Numbered from the stretch's first letter, positions 16,420-26,802 are shown. The stretch: 64,000 nt of DNA from Bacteroidota bacterium (GCA_026391675.1 JAPLDQ010000005.1:1-64000); one strand, 5' to 3'. Numbers and translations: made by a program. The notes: generated from the sequence alone by a model not told the origin.

Positions 16420-19400
16420 ATGAAAAAAATATTTTTTGTTTTACTTATTGTGTGCAACTTATTTGTTATTAATCTGATAAATGCCCAAACTATTCTTTAT
16501 TCCGCTGATGCCAGAAAAATGATTCCTGGTGCTGAAATGCTGGTTATCAATAAAGGAAATATGCTTCCCAGTTATTTTAAATTTTCAAAAGGTGAAGAAA
16601 TTTCAATAAGTAAACTGGACTATTTATTATACAGCATTTTAAAAATTGATAATGCATTTGATAAAGCATTAATCAATTCAACTAAAGATGAATTAGGTGA
16701 GGTACATTATCGCTATCAGCTTACCTATAATAATTTCCCATTACAGGATGCAATTTTTATCGTTCATACAAAAAATGATAAAATCTTTTCGGTAAATGGG
16801 AATTTGTATAAAAATATTCAGATATCAAATAGCATTACATTAACCGAATCTGCTGCATTGCAACAACTTTTAGGAAAGATAAATGCTAAAAAATATAAAT
16901 GGCAGGTTCCTGAAGAAGAAAAGTTATTACAGCAGGAATGTAATAATCCCAGTGCAACATATTACCCTAAAGCTGAAATAGTTCTGGTAAAAGATAATGC
17001 AAGTCAGCAATATGTCTATACTTACAGTTTTAATGTATATGCTGTAAATCCATTAAAAAGAGCCATTTATTATGTAAATACCTCAAACGGGGATGTTGTT
17101 TTTGAAAATAACCTTATACATGAAGCAAATGCAAATGGAACAGCTATTACTAAATTTAGTGGAACACAATCTATTATAACTGACAGTACTGCAATTAATT
17201 CATTCAGACTCAGGGAAACTGTCAGAGGTCTGGGTATTGAAACTTATAATATGCAGAAAACGACCAATTATGCTACTGCAGTTGATTTTCTGGATTCAAA
17301 TAATTACTGGAATAATGTAAATACAACTAAAGATGAAGTTGCTACTGATGCTCATTGGGGAGCAGAAAAAACATGGGATTTCTATTATTACAAATTTAAT
17401 AGAAACAGTGTGGATAATCTTGGTTTCAAAATAAAAAGCTATGTGCATTATGATGTAAATTATGCAAATGCATTCTGGGATGGACAAAGAATGACTTACG
17501 GAGATGGAAATACAACATGGTTACCACTTGTAGCATTAGATATCTGCGGACATGAAATAACCCATGGTGTTGATACTTATACCGCAAACCTGAATTATTC
17601 CAATGAATCCGGCGCTATGAATGAAGCTTTCAGTGATATTTTTGGAACAGCCATAGAGTTTTATGCAAAACCTTCAACAGCCAATTGGTTAATTGGTTCT
17701 GAAATTGGCACACCGATTCGTTCAATGTCTAATCCGAATCTTTATACACAACCTGATACCTATGGTGGAACAAATTGGTACACAGGTACTGCCGATAACG
17801 GGGGAGTTCATACAAATTCAGGTGTGTTGAATTTTTGGTTTTATTTACTTTCTGTTGGTGGAAGCGGTACAAATGATAATTCTCAGCTTTACAATGTAAC
17901 CGGAATTTCAATAGATACTGCAGAAAGAATTGCTTATCGTATGCTTACTGTTTATTTAACACCTACTTCTCAATATGCTGACGCACGCTTTTATGGAATA
18001 GTTTCTGCAACTGATTTATACGGACCTTGTAGTCAGCCTGTACAAAGTACAACAAATGCATTTTATGCCGTTGGTATAGGAAGTGTGTATGTTCCCGGAG
18101 TACATAGTAATTTTGTTGCTACAAATGTTTCTTATTGCGAAACTCCTGCAAATGTTAATTTTGTTAATCAAAGTAACAATGCCAGTACTTATTTATGGGA
18201 TTTTGGTGATGGCTCTACTAGTACAGCCTTTAATCCAACACATACATATAATAATTATGGAACGTATAATGTAAAATTAGTTGCAAATGGCGGAAATTGC
18301 GGAATTGATAGTATTACTAAGCTTAATTATATAAGCGTTTCTACTTCAAATCCTTGTATTGTAATTATGCCATTAACAGGTGGTCTTACTGTTAATTCAT
18401 GTACCGGAGTTTTATATGATAACGGAGCTGACAGTAATTATAAAGATAATTCTGATGTTACAACTACTATTTCACCTGCTGGAGCAGCATCAATTGCCAT
18501 TACATTTACAACTTTTGGTTTTGAGAATAATTATGATTATCTCTATATTTATGATGGAACTTCAACTTCTTCGACACTTATTGGTCAATATACGGGTACA
18601 AGTTTTCCTAATGGAGGAACTGTAACTTCAACCACCGGTAGTATTACTGTCAGGCTTACCAGCGATGGAGCAGTAAATGATATTGGATTTATTGCACATT
18701 GGCAATGTATTTATCCAACCATTCCTCCCATATGTAATTTTAAAGTTTCTGATACATTAAGTTGTACAGGTATTATTAATTTTACCGATATTTCTACTAA
18801 TGGTCCAAATAACTGGTTGTGGCGTTTTGGTGATGGTACAACTTCAACTTTGCAAAATCCATCACATACTTATACCAGTAATGGGTATTATTCTGTAAAA
18901 CTATTTGCTTCAAATAATTTTGGTGCAGATTCAATTATTAAAACCAACATTATTCATATTAATAAGCCTGTTGACCCTATTATTCCCAATGATACATCCA
19001 ATTGCGGTGCAACATCATTTTTATTTACCGTTAGCGGGAATGGAAATATTAAATGGTTTGATACACCTATCGCCACAACTCCAATTGATACAGGATTAGT
19101 TCATCAAACCCCTGTATTAACTGCATCAACTACTTATTATATTGAATCACAAGTGGATGCACCAAGTATTTATGGTGGAAAATATGATACTGTTGGAACC
19201 GGAGCATATTATACACAAACAACAAAGCATTATCTTGTATTTGATTGTTTTGCCCAAAGCAGAATTAAAAGTGTAAAAGTTTCAGCTTCAGCAGCTGGTA
19301 CTAAGATAATTCAATTACAAAACAGTGCAGGAACCGTATTATTAACTAAAACAGTAACCGTTCCAAAAGGAACAAGCCGTGTTACATTGGATTTTGATGT

Positions 19401-20127
19401 CCCTGCCGGTACTGACTATCGTTTGGTAGGTCCTGCTACTCCTAATTTATGGCGAAACAGTGCAAATACAAATTATCCTTATCTGATTGGAAATCTTATA
19501 ACTATAAAATATAGTAGTGCTACTACTAATCCAACGGGTTCCTATTATTATTTCTATGATTGGGAAGTAAGAGGAGAAGCTTGCAAAAGTAATCGTTTAC
19601 CACTTAATGTTTTTATAAATACCGGAAATCCAGTATCCTCTTTTACTAACGCTAATAATGCATTAAGTGTAGCTTTTACAAATACTTCAACCCAAGCCAA
19701 TACTTATTTATGGAAGTTTGGTGATGGTGCAACATCTGTAATCGCTAATCCTACGCATAATTATACAAGCGCCGGAACATATAATGTAAAACTCATTGTT
19801 TCCAATGCCTGTGGCTCAGATTCCGTTACTAACACAATAACTGTTAATGTTGGAGTTAATGAAAATAATCTGATAAATAATATCAGCATTTATCCAAATC
19901 CAACGAATACAACATTATTTATTTCGATACCTGTGGTTACATCTGAAAATGTTAAGTTACAATTACTTAATATTACCGGTCAAATGGAATGGAGTAATAG
20001 CTTAAACTCAGCCGGTAACAGTGCATTAAATACATCTATTGATATGAGTGCATTGGCAAAAGGTGTATATTTTCTGCATGTTCAACAGCAGGACAAGCTG
20101 ATTGTGAGGAAAATAATAAAAATGTAA
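16420..20127 (+). CDS. T9SS-exported M4 (thermolysin-like) metalloprotease with PKD and CUB domains
   Basis: The 1235-residue secreted zinc protease has a signal peptide (1-23) and FTP/PepSY-type propeptide (about 30-240). The M4 catalytic domain has zinc ligands H378, H382 (HEITH) and E402 (NEAFSD), general base E379, and the transition-state histidine H464 (GGVHTNSG). Accessory domains follow: three PKD repeats with WDFGDGS-type cores near 590, 800 and 1097, a CUB-like domain (about 640-770), and a jelly-roll-like region (about 900-1070). A C-terminal T9SS type A sorting signal (YPNPTNTTLF to VYFLHV) ends the protein. It probably degrades external protein. It stands alone, with no exact promoter box seen in the 211-nt gap before it. 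Confidence 0.95.
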   Translation: MKKIFFVLLIVCNLFVINLINAQTILYSADARKMIPGAEMLVINKGNMLPSYFKFSKGEEISISKLDYLLYSILKIDNAFDKALINSTKDELGEVHYRYQLTYNNFPLQDAIFIVHTKNDKIFSVNGNLYKNIQISNSITLTESAALQQLLGKINAKKYKWQVPEEEKLLQQECNNPSATYYPKAEIVLVKDNASQQYVYTYSFNVYAVNPLKRAIYYVNTSNGDVVFENNLIHEANANGTAITKFSGTQSIITDSTAINSFRLRETVRGLGIETYNMQKTTNYATAVDFLDSNNYWNNVNTTKDEVATDAHWGAEKTWDFYYYKFNRNSVDNLGFKIKSYVHYDVNYANAFWDGQRMTYGDGNTTWLPLVALDICGHEITHGVDTYTANLNYSNESGAMNEAFSDIFGTAIEFYAKPSTANWLIGSEIGTPIRSMSNPNLYTQPDTYGGTNWYTGTADNGGVHTNSGVLNFWFYLLSVGGSGTNDNSQLYNVTGISIDTAERIAYRMLTVYLTPTSQYADARFYGIVSATDLYGPCSQPVQSTTNAFYAVGIGSVYVPGVHSNFVATNVSYCETPANVNFVNQSNNASTYLWDFGDGSTSTAFNPTHTYNNYGTYNVKLVANGGNCGIDSITKLNYISVSTSNPCIVIMPLTGGLTVNSCTGVLYDNGADSNYKDNSDVTTTISPAGAASIAITFTTFGFENNYDYLYIYDGTSTSSTLIGQYTGTSFPNGGTVTSTTGSITVRLTSDGAVNDIGFIAHWQCIYPTIPPICNFKVSDTLSCTGIINFTDISTNGPNNWLWRFGDGTTSTLQNPSHTYTSNGYYSVKLFASNNFGADSIIKTNIIHINKPVDPIIPNDTSNCGATSFLFTVSGNGNIKWFDTPIATTPIDTGLVHQTPVLTASTTYYIESQVDAPSIYGGKYDTVGTGAYYTQTTKHYLVFDCFAQSRIKSVKVSASAAGTKIIQLQNSAGTVLLTKTVTVPKGTSRVTLDFDVPAGTDYRLVGPATPNLWRNSANTNYPYLIGNLITIKYSSATTNPTGSYYYFYDWEVRGEACKSNRLPLNVFINTGNPVSSFTNANNALSVAFTNTSTQANTYLWKFGDGATSVIANPTHNYTSAGTYNVKLIVSNACGSDSVTNTITVNVGVNENNLINNISIYPNPTNTTLFISIPVVTSENVKLQLLNITGQMEWSNSLNSAGNSALNTSIDMSALAKGVYFLHVQQQDKLIVRKIIKM

Positions 20128-20225
20128 AACATATTTTTCAGGAATGGCATCTTTTGTATAAGTTGCAAAATCCTTTAATTTTGTAAATAATTAATATTAT
20201 TTTGTAATAACTAAAAAATTAATAC

Positions 20226-20233
20226 TATCTTTG
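20226..20233 (+). promoter_or_regulatory. Bacteroidota -7 box of the initiator tRNA gene
   Basis: TATCTTTG is an exact TAnnTTTG match 46 nt upstream of the tRNA 5' end, which implies a short 5' leader removed by RNase P. Confidence 0.65.
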
Positions 20234-20278
20234 CACTCTCAAATTTTAAAAGAGATTGTTCGCAAACTAAAGATATAT

Positions 20279-20350
<72 letters not shown>

Positions 20351-20351
20351 C

Positions 20352-20379
20352 AAAGGTCAGTCAAAAGCTGACCTTTTTT
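20352..20379 (+). terminator. Terminator of the tRNA gene
   Basis: The arms AAAGGTCAG (20352-20360) and CTGACCTTT from 20368 are followed by a T-tract. It begins directly after the tRNA and 20 nt before era. Confidence 0.88.
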
Positions 20380-20401
20380 TATATTATTCAAAAAATACAT
20401 C

Positions 20402-21298
20402 ATGGCACATAAAGCTGGTTTTGTAAATATACTGGGAAATCCAAATGCAGGTAAATCTACCTTAATGAATGCATTTGTAGGTGAAAAGCTTTCTATAATT
20501 ACTTCCAAAGCTCAAACAACCCGTCATCGTATCATGGGAATAGTCAATGCTGATGACTATCAGATTGTATATTCTGATACCCCGGGTATTGTTAATCCCC
20601 ATTATAAACTTCATGAATCAATGATGGGCTTTGTAATGTCAGCATTGAAAGATGCAGATATTTTTTTACTGGTTACTGATATCGGTGACGATTTTAAAAA
20701 TCAGGAAATATTAGAAACCGTTAAGGACTCATGCATTCCAACTATTGTTATTATCAATAAAATTGACCTTTCTGATCAGCAAACTGTTGAATTGAAAATG
20801 AAATTCTGGCAGGAAAAATTTCCCGAAGCCGAAGTTATTCCGGTTTCAGCCTTATTGAAATTCAATATCGAAAAAGTAATCAACAGCATTTTGGAGAAAT
20901 TACCTGAATCTCCTGCCTATTTTCCTAAGGATGAGCTTTCTGATAAAAGTATGCGTTTCTTTGCTGCTGAAATTATAAGGGAGAAGATATTTGAAAATTA
21001 TCAGAAAGAAATTCCCTATGCCTGCGAAGTTCACATTGAATCATATAAGGAAGAACCAACTATTGACAGAATTTCAGCTACTATCTTTGTTGAACGTGAT
21101 ACTCAGAAAGGTATAGTTATCGGGCATAAAGGAAGTGCATTAAAAAAAGTAGGAACAGAAGCCCGCCTTGACCTGGAAGACTTTTTACAGAAGAAGGTGT
21201 TTCTTGAAATGCATGTAAAAGTGAATAAAGACTGGCGGAATAATGATAATTCGTTGAAAAGATTCGGCTATAATGTTTCAGGTTCTGCTGAAGAATAA
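20402..21298 (+). CDS. era: GTPase Era
   Basis: Era is an essential GTPase that binds the 3' end of 16S rRNA and helps mature the small ribosomal subunit. The 298-residue protein shows G1 GNPNAGKST (12-20), the G2 region with conserved TTRHR, G3 DTPG, and G4 NKID. The C-terminal KH domain (about 205-298) includes the GHKGSALKKVGTEAR loop. The length is normal. The ATG is preceded only by the tRNA terminator, and der follows 214 nt downstream, so the two ribosome-assembly GTPases are neighbours but probably separate units. Confidence 0.98.
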   Translation: MAHKAGFVNILGNPNAGKSTLMNAFVGEKLSIITSKAQTTRHRIMGIVNADDYQIVYSDTPGIVNPHYKLHESMMGFVMSALKDADIFLLVTDIGDDFKNQEILETVKDSCIPTIVIINKIDLSDQQTVELKMKFWQEKFPEAEVIPVSALLKFNIEKVINSILEKLPESPAYFPKDELSDKSMRFFAAEIIREKIFENYQKEIPYACEVHIESYKEEPTIDRISATIFVERDTQKGIVIGHKGSALKKVGTEARLDLEDFLQKKVFLEMHVKVNKDWRNNDNSLKRFGYNVSGSAEE

Positions 21299-21460
21299 AT
21301 ACTTAAAGTTATTGTAGTACCAGATTTACTTATAAGTAATCATAAAATATAAAAGTTAAGTTATAAACTTATTAATTTTATAATTCTGATATAATAGATG
21401 CATAAAAGTTTGATATTTTTGTAATTGATAAAAGAAAGAAATTAAAATAGTGTTATTCAC

Positions 21461-21505
21461 TTTAAGTACTTTAAGTACTCCAAGTACTCTAAGTACTCAT
21501 TTAAC
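21461..21505. repeat. 9-bp tandem repeat in the der leader
   Basis: Five in-phase nonamers read TTTAAGTAC, TTTAAGTAC, TCCAAGTAC, TCTAAGTAC, TCATTTAAC. They end 7 nt before the der ATG, so the array lies where the ribosome-binding region should be. Confidence 0.75.
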
Positions 21506-21512
21506 TTAAGAA

Positions 21513-22817
21513 ATGGGAAATATATTAGCATTAGTTGGCAGGCCGAATGTAGGCAAATCAACATTATTCAACAGATTAACAGAAAGCAGGGATGCCATAG
21601 TTGACCCGACAAGTGGTGTAACCCGCGACCGTCATTATGGTAAGTCGTTATGGAACGGCAAGGAATTTTCAGTAATCGATACCGGTGGCTACGTTATAGG
21701 CAGCGACGATATTTTTGAAGAAGAAATTCGCAAACAGGTTGTATTGGCAACAGAAGAAGCAGATATTATTGCTTTTCTGGTAGATGTAAAAGAAGGCTTA
21801 ACCCCATTGGATGAAGATGTTGCTGATATGTTAAGACGTTCAAACAAAAAGGTTTTTCTGGTTGCCAATAAAGTGGACAATAATGCCCGTATGATTGATA
21901 TCAATGACTTTTATTCATTGGGATTAGGCGAAATATTTTGTGTTTCATCCATAAATGGTATGGGCACCGGCGATTTTCTGGATAAAGTGGTTGAAGAATT
22001 TGAACTGCATGTTAAAGAAGATGTTCCTGAATTACCAAAGATAGCTATTGTCGGAAGACCAAATGTTGGAAAATCATCTATCATCAACGCATTTATTGGT
22101 GAGGACAGAAATATTGTTACTCCCATTGCAGGAACTACACGTGATTCTGTTTATACACCCTATAACAGTTTTGGATTTAACTTTTTACTGGTTGATACTG
22201 CAGGTTTACGTAAGAAAAGCAAGGTATTTGAAAATATCGAATTTTACTCAGTTATGCGTTCCATCAGAGCCATCGAAAACAGCGATGTTTGCGTACTGAT
22301 GCTTGATGCTGTTTCCGGATTGGAATCTCAGGATATCAATATATTCAGTCTTGCAGAGAAAAACAGAAAAGGTGTTGTTATAGTTGTTAATAAATGGGAT
22401 TTGGTTGAGAAAGTAACCAATACACATAAAGAATACGAAGATAAAATACGTGATAAACTGGCTCCTTTCACTGATATACCTATAATATTTACCTCTGTTC
22501 CTAATAAACAGAGGATTTTTAAAGTGCTGGAAACCGCTAATCAGGTTTATAAAAACAGAAACCGTCGTATCAGCACTTCCCAATTAAATGAGATTTTCCT
22601 GCCATTGGTAAAGGAAAATCCACCACCAGCCTATAAAGGAAAACATATCAATATTAAGTATATAACGCAACTTCCTTTGGCTTATCCTTCATTTGTATTT
22701 TTTTGCAATTTACCACAATATGTAAGAGACCCTTACAAACGATATGTTGAAAATAAAATGAGGGAATTGTTTGACTTTTCAGGTGTGCCCATCCAATTGT
22801 ATTTCCGTCAAAAATAA
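21513..22817 (+). CDS. der: GTPase Der (EngA)
   Basis: Der is the double-GTPase factor for 50S ribosomal subunit assembly. The 434-residue protein has two tandem G domains: G1 motifs GRPNVGKST near residue 8 and GRPNVGKSS near 181, and G3 motifs DTGG and DTAG. A C-terminal KH-like domain (about 350-434) contains the [13 protein letters not shown] segment. The length is typical for the family. A striking 9-bp tandem repeat occupies the leader just before the ATG. An S4-domain gene follows only 5 nt after the stop and may be translated from the same message. Confidence 0.98.
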   Translation: MGNILALVGRPNVGKSTLFNRLTESRDAIVDPTSGVTRDRHYGKSLWNGKEFSVIDTGGYVIGSDDIFEEEIRKQVVLATEEADIIAFLVDVKEGLTPLDEDVADMLRRSNKKVFLVANKVDNNARMIDINDFYSLGLGEIFCVSSINGMGTGDFLDKVVEEFELHVKEDVPELPKIAIVGRPNVGKSSIINAFIGEDRNIVTPIAGTTRDSVYTPYNSFGFNFLLVDTAGLRKKSKVFENIEFYSVMRSIRAIENSDVCVLMLDAVSGLESQDINIFSLAEKNRKGVVIVVNKWDLVEKVTNTHKEYEDKIRDKLAPFTDIPIIFTSVPNKQRIFKVLETANQVYKNRNRRISTSQLNEIFLPLVKENPPPAYKGKHINIKYITQLPLAYPSFVFFCNLPQYVRDPYKRYVENKMRELFDFSGVPIQLYFRQK

Positions 22818-22822
22818 TCAGC

Positions 22823-23194
22823 ATGGAAGTGCGAATCGATAAATGGTTATGGTGCGTGCGTATTTTTAAAACACGCAATATGGCTACTGAAGAATGCAGA
22901 GCAGGTAAGGTTAAAATCAGAGGTCAGGAAACAAAAGCTTCTCATATTGTAAAAATTGGAGAAGTTATTGAAGTTCAGATAGAACAACTGAAAAGAGTTT
23001 TATTGGTAAAAGATATACTTGACAGAAGGGTTTCAGCCAAAATTGCAGTAGATTATGTCGAAGACCAAACTCCCCCTGAAGAAATAGAACGCATCAGATT
23101 AGCCCGGAAAACAAATTTTGAAAAACGTGAAAGAGGAGCCGGAAGACCCACAAAAAGGGATAGACGGGATATAGAAGAGTTTAAATATAAATGA
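22823..23194 (+). CDS. S4-domain RNA-binding protein (Hsp15/HslR-like)
   Basis: The 123-residue protein opens with the S4 signature (VRIDKWLWCVRIFKTR, then ATEECRAGKVKI) and ends in a lysine/arginine-rich tail. This is the layout of Hsp15, which in Escherichia coli binds free 50S subunits that carry nascent chains. The tail is rich in charged residues (RERGAGRPTKRDRR) and suits rRNA binding. It lies 5 nt after der and both concern large-subunit biology, so an operon is likely. The exact orthology to hslR is not proven, because other small S4 proteins look alike. Confidence 0.9.
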   Translation: MEVRIDKWLWCVRIFKTRNMATEECRAGKVKIRGQETKASHIVKIGEVIEVQIEQLKRVLLVKDILDRRVSAKIAVDYVEDQTPPEEIERIRLARKTNFEKRERGAGRPTKRDRRDIEEFKYK

Positions 23195-23221
23195 GTTCGT
23201 AAAGTTTGTTAAGTTAATGTG
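23195..23221. repeat. 9-bp degenerate tandem repeat after the S4 gene
   Basis: GTTCGTAAA, GTTTGTTAA, GTTAATGTG follow in phase directly from the S4 stop codon. The first unit is identical to the one that begins the array at 43421. Confidence 0.55.
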
Positions 23222-23286
23222 GTCATATTATGAATTTTAGTGTTTCTTAGTTTACATAGTGCCTTAGTAGTTTAAAAAAATATATA

Positions 23287-23718
23287 ATGAAAAAAAGACT
23301 ATTTGTTATAAGTATTTTAATCTCGGTAAGTTTTGTAGTCCTGTCTCAAAATCAAAATAGTTTTGAAGAAATAAAAAAACTGCTTACAGCACAGGAAACC
23401 GCCTGGAATAATGGAGATATTCCTGCTTATATGCAGTATTACTGGAAATCAGATTCCATGCTTTTTGTCGGTAAAAATGGTGTTACCTATGGCTGGCAGC
23501 AAACGCTTGACCATTACTTAAAATCCTACCCTGATAAAGCAAGCATTGGCGTTCTTACCTTCGGTCATCTTACACCTCAGTATATAGATAAAAACAATAT
23601 AATTGTTATCGGTAGCTGGCAGTTGGTCAGGGAAAAAGGCAATGTTGGCGGCTATTTTTCATTGCTCTGGCGCAAAATTAAAGGAAAATGGAAAATAGTG
23701 ATTGACCATACCAGTTAA
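23287..23718 (+). CDS. Exported NTF2-like (DUF4440/SnoaL-type) protein
   Basis: This 143-residue protein has a signal peptide (about 1-20, ending VLSQ). It then has the NTF2-like pattern: a first helix with LLTAQETAWNNGDIPAYMQYYW, WKSDSMLFVGKNGVTYGW, and late strands YFSLLWRKIKGKWKIVIDHTS. This cone-shaped fold is shared by DUF4440 and SnoaL-like proteins that have very varied functions. No catalytic residues can be named. It is flanked by short-tandem-repeat gaps on both sides and has no obvious operon partner. Confidence 0.82.
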   Translation: MKKRLFVISILISVSFVVLSQNQNSFEEIKKLLTAQETAWNNGDIPAYMQYYWKSDSMLFVGKNGVTYGWQQTLDHYLKSYPDKASIGVLTFGHLTPQYIDKNNIIVIGSWQLVREKGNVGGYFSLLWRKIKGKWKIVIDHTS

Positions 23719-23771
23719 AGAATTCAGAAGTCTGAGTTTAGAAATTAGAATAAAATTCAGCAAATCAAACG

Positions 23772-23811
23772 CATTATCGCATCATCATATTAGCACATCA
23801 ACACATTTATA
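23772..23811. repeat. Degenerate 8-bp tandem repeat before the helicase gene
   Basis: Five in-phase octamers read CATTATCG, CATCATCA, TATTAGCA, CATCAACA, CATTTATA. They end 3 nt before the ATG at 23815. It has the same register and consensus as the array before mutS2. Confidence 0.65.
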
Positions 23812-23814
23812 ACA

Positions 23815-25245
23815 ATGCACTCAAAAGATATCAGCAAAATAATACAGCGCTTTTTTTCTTTTGAGCCTACTCTTGACCAAAAAGCATTAATTGACAAACT
23901 GGGTGTTTTTTTTAATGAAACTAAAAATGAAGATGCCTTTCTGATTAAAGGTTACGCAGGTACAGGAAAAACGACAGTTGTAAGCGCTTTGGTAAAAGCA
24001 TTTCCCTATATTGATAAAAAAGCTGTTTTGTTGGCTCCAACAGGACGTGCAGCCAAGGTTTTGTCAGAATATTCAGGTGCAAGAGCTTATACTATTCATA
24101 AAAAGATTTACCGTATTCATACTTCTAAGGATGGTCATACCTTTTTAACGCTGCAGCAAAACAAGCACCGGAATACCATTTTTATTGTGGACGAAGCTTC
24201 AATGATTCCTGATATGAACAATAAAACGGAAGCCGGTTTATTTTCAGGTCGCAGTGTATTGGAGGATTTAATTCTTTATATCAACGAAGGTGTTAATTGT
24301 AACCTGATTTTGATAGGAGATACCGCCCAGTTGCCGCCAGTTGGCTCTGATTTAAGTCCTGCTTTAGATCGTGACTTCTTGAAAGGGGCATTCCGGCTAC
24401 AGATTACCGAACATGAACTCACCATGGTTGTCCGTCAGGCGCAGGAATCGGGCATACTTACCAATGCGACCCATTTGCGTGAAAAAATTAAAGCTGAATC
24501 CTTTGATGTCCCGTTTTTCAATATTCAGGGTTTTGAAGATGTACGGTGCATAGGAGGGGCAGAGCTGGAAGATTGTCTGAACAGCTGCTATTCCAACGAA
24601 GAAAGGGATAATGTTGTTGTTATTTGCCGTTCCAATAAGCGGGCCAATGTTTTTAATCAGGAAATCCGCAATCGTATTTTGTTTCAGGAAGATGAAATTT
24701 CAGCCGGTGATTATATGATGGTTTTGCGGAATAATTATTACTGGTTGCCCGAAGAGTCGGATACCGGATTTATTGCCAATGGTGATATTATTGAAATTCT
24801 TAAAATCAGAAAGATTGAAGAAATCTATGGTTTCCGCTTTGCCGATGTTACTGTAAAACTGATTGATTATCCTGACGAAAAAGACCTTGAAGTAAAGATA
24901 ATGCTGGATACCATAATGCTGGAAACACCGGCTTTGCCTTTCACTGAAAACCGTAAACTCTGGGATGAAATTTCGAAAGATTTTGAAGATATTCCAACCA
25001 AAAGAGAACGTATGCAGAAAGTTAAAAGCAGCCCTTATCTGAATGCATTACAGGTAAAATATGCCTATTCGCTCACCTGTCATAAAACCCAGGGCGGACA
25101 ATGGAATACCGTTTTCGTGGATCAGGGTTATTTAACCAAAGAGATGATTAATATTGAATTTTTGCGCTGGCTTTACACAGCAACAACACGCGCCATAAAA
25201 AAGCTCTACTTCATCAATTTTGCCGATTATTTCTTTGAAGGTTAA
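23815..25245 (+). CDS. RecD-like superfamily 1B DNA helicase
   Basis: The 476-residue ATP-dependent helicase belongs to the RecD/Pif1 branch. Walker A is GYAGTGKTT (46-54), Walker B is FIVDEASM near 125, motif III is LIGDTAQLPPVGSD, and the C-terminal UvrD_C_2-type motif is YAYSLTCHKTQGGQW followed by LYTATTRAIKK. It lacks the long N-terminal region of RecD2 and no recB or recC genes are present, so it is a stand-alone helicase of the type common in Bacteroidota. Its role is probably DNA repair or replication restart. Its stop codon overlaps the end of the convergent gene by 4 nt. Confidence 0.93.
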   Translation: MHSKDISKIIQRFFSFEPTLDQKALIDKLGVFFNETKNEDAFLIKGYAGTGKTTVVSALVKAFPYIDKKAVLLAPTGRAAKVLSEYSGARAYTIHKKIYRIHTSKDGHTFLTLQQNKHRNTIFIVDEASMIPDMNNKTEAGLFSGRSVLEDLILYINEGVNCNLILIGDTAQLPPVGSDLSPALDRDFLKGAFRLQITEHELTMVVRQAQESGILTNATHLREKIKAESFDVPFFNIQGFEDVRCIGGAELEDCLNSCYSNEERDNVVVICRSNKRANVFNQEIRNRILFQEDEISAGDYMMVLRNNYYWLPEESDTGFIANGDIIEILKIRKIEEIYGFRFADVTVKLIDYPDEKDLEVKIMLDTIMLETPALPFTENRKLWDEISKDFEDIPTKRERMQKVKSSPYLNALQVKYAYSLTCHKTQGGQWNTVFVDQGYLTKEMINIEFLRWLYTATTRAIKKLYFINFADYFFEG

Positions 25246-25886
25246 TCGAAATGATATGCGATTCCCAGCGTAATTGCATAATTCTTATTTAATTCAAGTT
25301 TGGTTTCTTCATACCAACTACGCTTTAATCTTACATCCTTAAAAAAATAATTGTAAGTAAATTCACTGCTAAGGTAAAACGAATCAAAGACCTCATATTT
25401 AAAACAAATAACGGATACCAGTCCGTAATTAATGTTGCTTGTAAATCCGATTCCATTTGAAGGTGAAAAAATATAGTCAACTCTGGGACCTATTCTGATG
25501 GAAGGTTCTATGAGCCATTGCGGATAGAATAATTCTGCTAGTCCGGCAATACTTATAATATTAATGGGTGTTAGATGTTTTTCAGCAACAATATTATTGT
25601 TCTCATAATATTCATTACTTAATCCGGTTTTGTTAAAAATTAACCCAGAATATATTCTGATCATATTATGTTCAAAAAAATTCAGATATAAGGATGATGA
25701 AAAATCAATATTTGTGATATTCCCGGAAGGCGGGTATATTACTGGATCATAAGGTGATAAAGTACTTTTAACAACTGGTATGCTAGTAATATAAATTCCG
25801 TTGTTCAGTTCTATGCTTTTAATGATTTGGGAATTAGCTGATAAATAGAAACAACATATCAGAACTAAGATAATAATCTTTTTCAT
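25242..25886 (-). CDS. Putative outer-membrane beta-barrel protein
   Basis: The 214-residue protein has a signal peptide (about 1-19). The remainder alternates hydrophobic and polar residues with aromatic strand ends (SLYLNFFEHNMIRIYSGL, IRIGPRVDYIF, YLSSEFTYNYFF) and ends in ITLGIAYHFD. The terminal aromatic residue near the end and strand pattern suggest an 8-10-stranded outer-membrane barrel. I do not recognise a specific family. It converges on the helicase gene with a 4-nt overlap and has no visible operon partner. Function is unknown. Confidence 0.7.
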   Translation of the reverse strand: MKKIIILVLICCFYLSANSQIIKSIELNNGIYITSIPVVKSTLSPYDPVIYPPSGNITNIDFSSSLYLNFFEHNMIRIYSGLIFNKTGLSNEYYENNNIVAEKHLTPINIISIAGLAELFYPQWLIEPSIRIGPRVDYIFSPSNGIGFTSNINYGLVSVICFKYEVFDSFYLSSEFTYNYFFKDVRLKRSWYEETKLELNKNYAITLGIAYHFD

Positions 25887-25967
25887 AATAGTTTGGGTTT
25901 TAGTTGTTAATTAATTAACAAAAATTATACCAAACTCAATTAAATTAATTATTTTATTAAAAAAATT

Positions 25968-26783
25968 CTAAAAATCCTTCAACAGCATCTTTCTTATTGC
26001 TGTTTTAGTTTTTGTAGTATCTGCTTTGTAAGCATCATACATGGCCCTTTCCCAGTCGCCATACATGGCGTTGGGCAATACTATAAAACGTTTGCCGAAT
26101 TCTTTGCGCAATTCAGTCACTTTAGCATCACGGACTTCTGAAGAAGTTTTGTCGAAATCAGCTGCAAAATCAGTTAAATTATCACCCACCAATAAAGCAA
26201 TATGATATTTCTTCATTATTTTCAGTCTGCGCATTTCTTTGGATGATTCTTTGGCTTTCAGCAAAAGATGAATCGTGTCAACCATAGGAAAATGTTCTTC
26301 TTTAAGATTTTTGATGGTTGCATCTGCTTCTTTTTCGTTGCGGTTGGTTATATAAAAAACTTCAACACCTTTACCTGCTGCATAATTTAAAAAATCAGCA
26401 GCACCGGAGCAGGCTTTGGCTTTGGCCATTGAAGTCCATACATTCCAATCTTCAGGATATTTTGCATTTTTGGTAATCATCTTGGCTTCAAAAGGACTGT
26501 TGTCCAGTATGGTTTCATCAATATCAACAACAACTGCACGTTTACCTTTCTGCGTTTTGTCAGCCAGATCCTTATCCAGCATCAGTTGAGCAAGATTAAA
26601 AGCCTGATAATATAAAGCTTTGCACTCTGCTGCCTGTTGTTGGTACAATACAGCCATTAATAAATGGTCATTGTTGAAAGTTGTTTCCTTTGGTGTATTT
26701 TTTACATCACAGTTTTGGTTAACACAAGCGTATAACGCAAAAAAACTGAAAGCAATAATTATACTTTTACTTATAAATCTCAT
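25968..26783 (-). CDS. Lipoprotein e(P4)-family acid phosphatase (5'-nucleotidase)
   Basis: This is a surface or periplasmic HAD phosphatase of the class C acid phosphatase family, which dephosphorylates nucleotides such as NMN. The signal peptide ends in a lipobox (FALYAC). Motif 1 is VVDIDETILDNS with the nucleophile and acid/base aspartates, motif 2 is FYITNR, and the C-terminal motif is LLVGDNLTDFAADF. I start it at the ATG at 26783 (MRFISKS). A further upstream ATG at 26810 lies inside the terminator stem of the neighbouring gene. Length then is 271 residues, close to family size. It is probably transcribed alone. Confidence 0.93.
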   Translation of the reverse strand: MRFISKSIIIAFSFFALYACVNQNCDVKNTPKETTFNNDHLLMAVLYQQQAAECKALYYQAFNLAQLMLDKDLADKTQKGKRAVVVDIDETILDNSPFEAKMITKNAKYPEDWNVWTSMAKAKACSGAADFLNYAAGKGVEVFYITNRNEKEADATIKNLKEEHFPMVDTIHLLLKAKESSKEMRRLKIMKKYHIALLVGDNLTDFAADFDKTSSEVRDAKVTELRKEFGKRFIVLPNAMYGDWERAMYDAYKADTTKTKTAIRKMLLKDF

Positions 26784-26802
26784 CTTAAATATTTTATATA
26801 AA

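Noticed and set aside
18083-19099. Leu/Ile-rich plus-strand frames inside the M4 protease gene
   Set aside because: They are out-of-frame translations of A/T-rich repeats in the PKD and CUB region, and the main frame is continuous.
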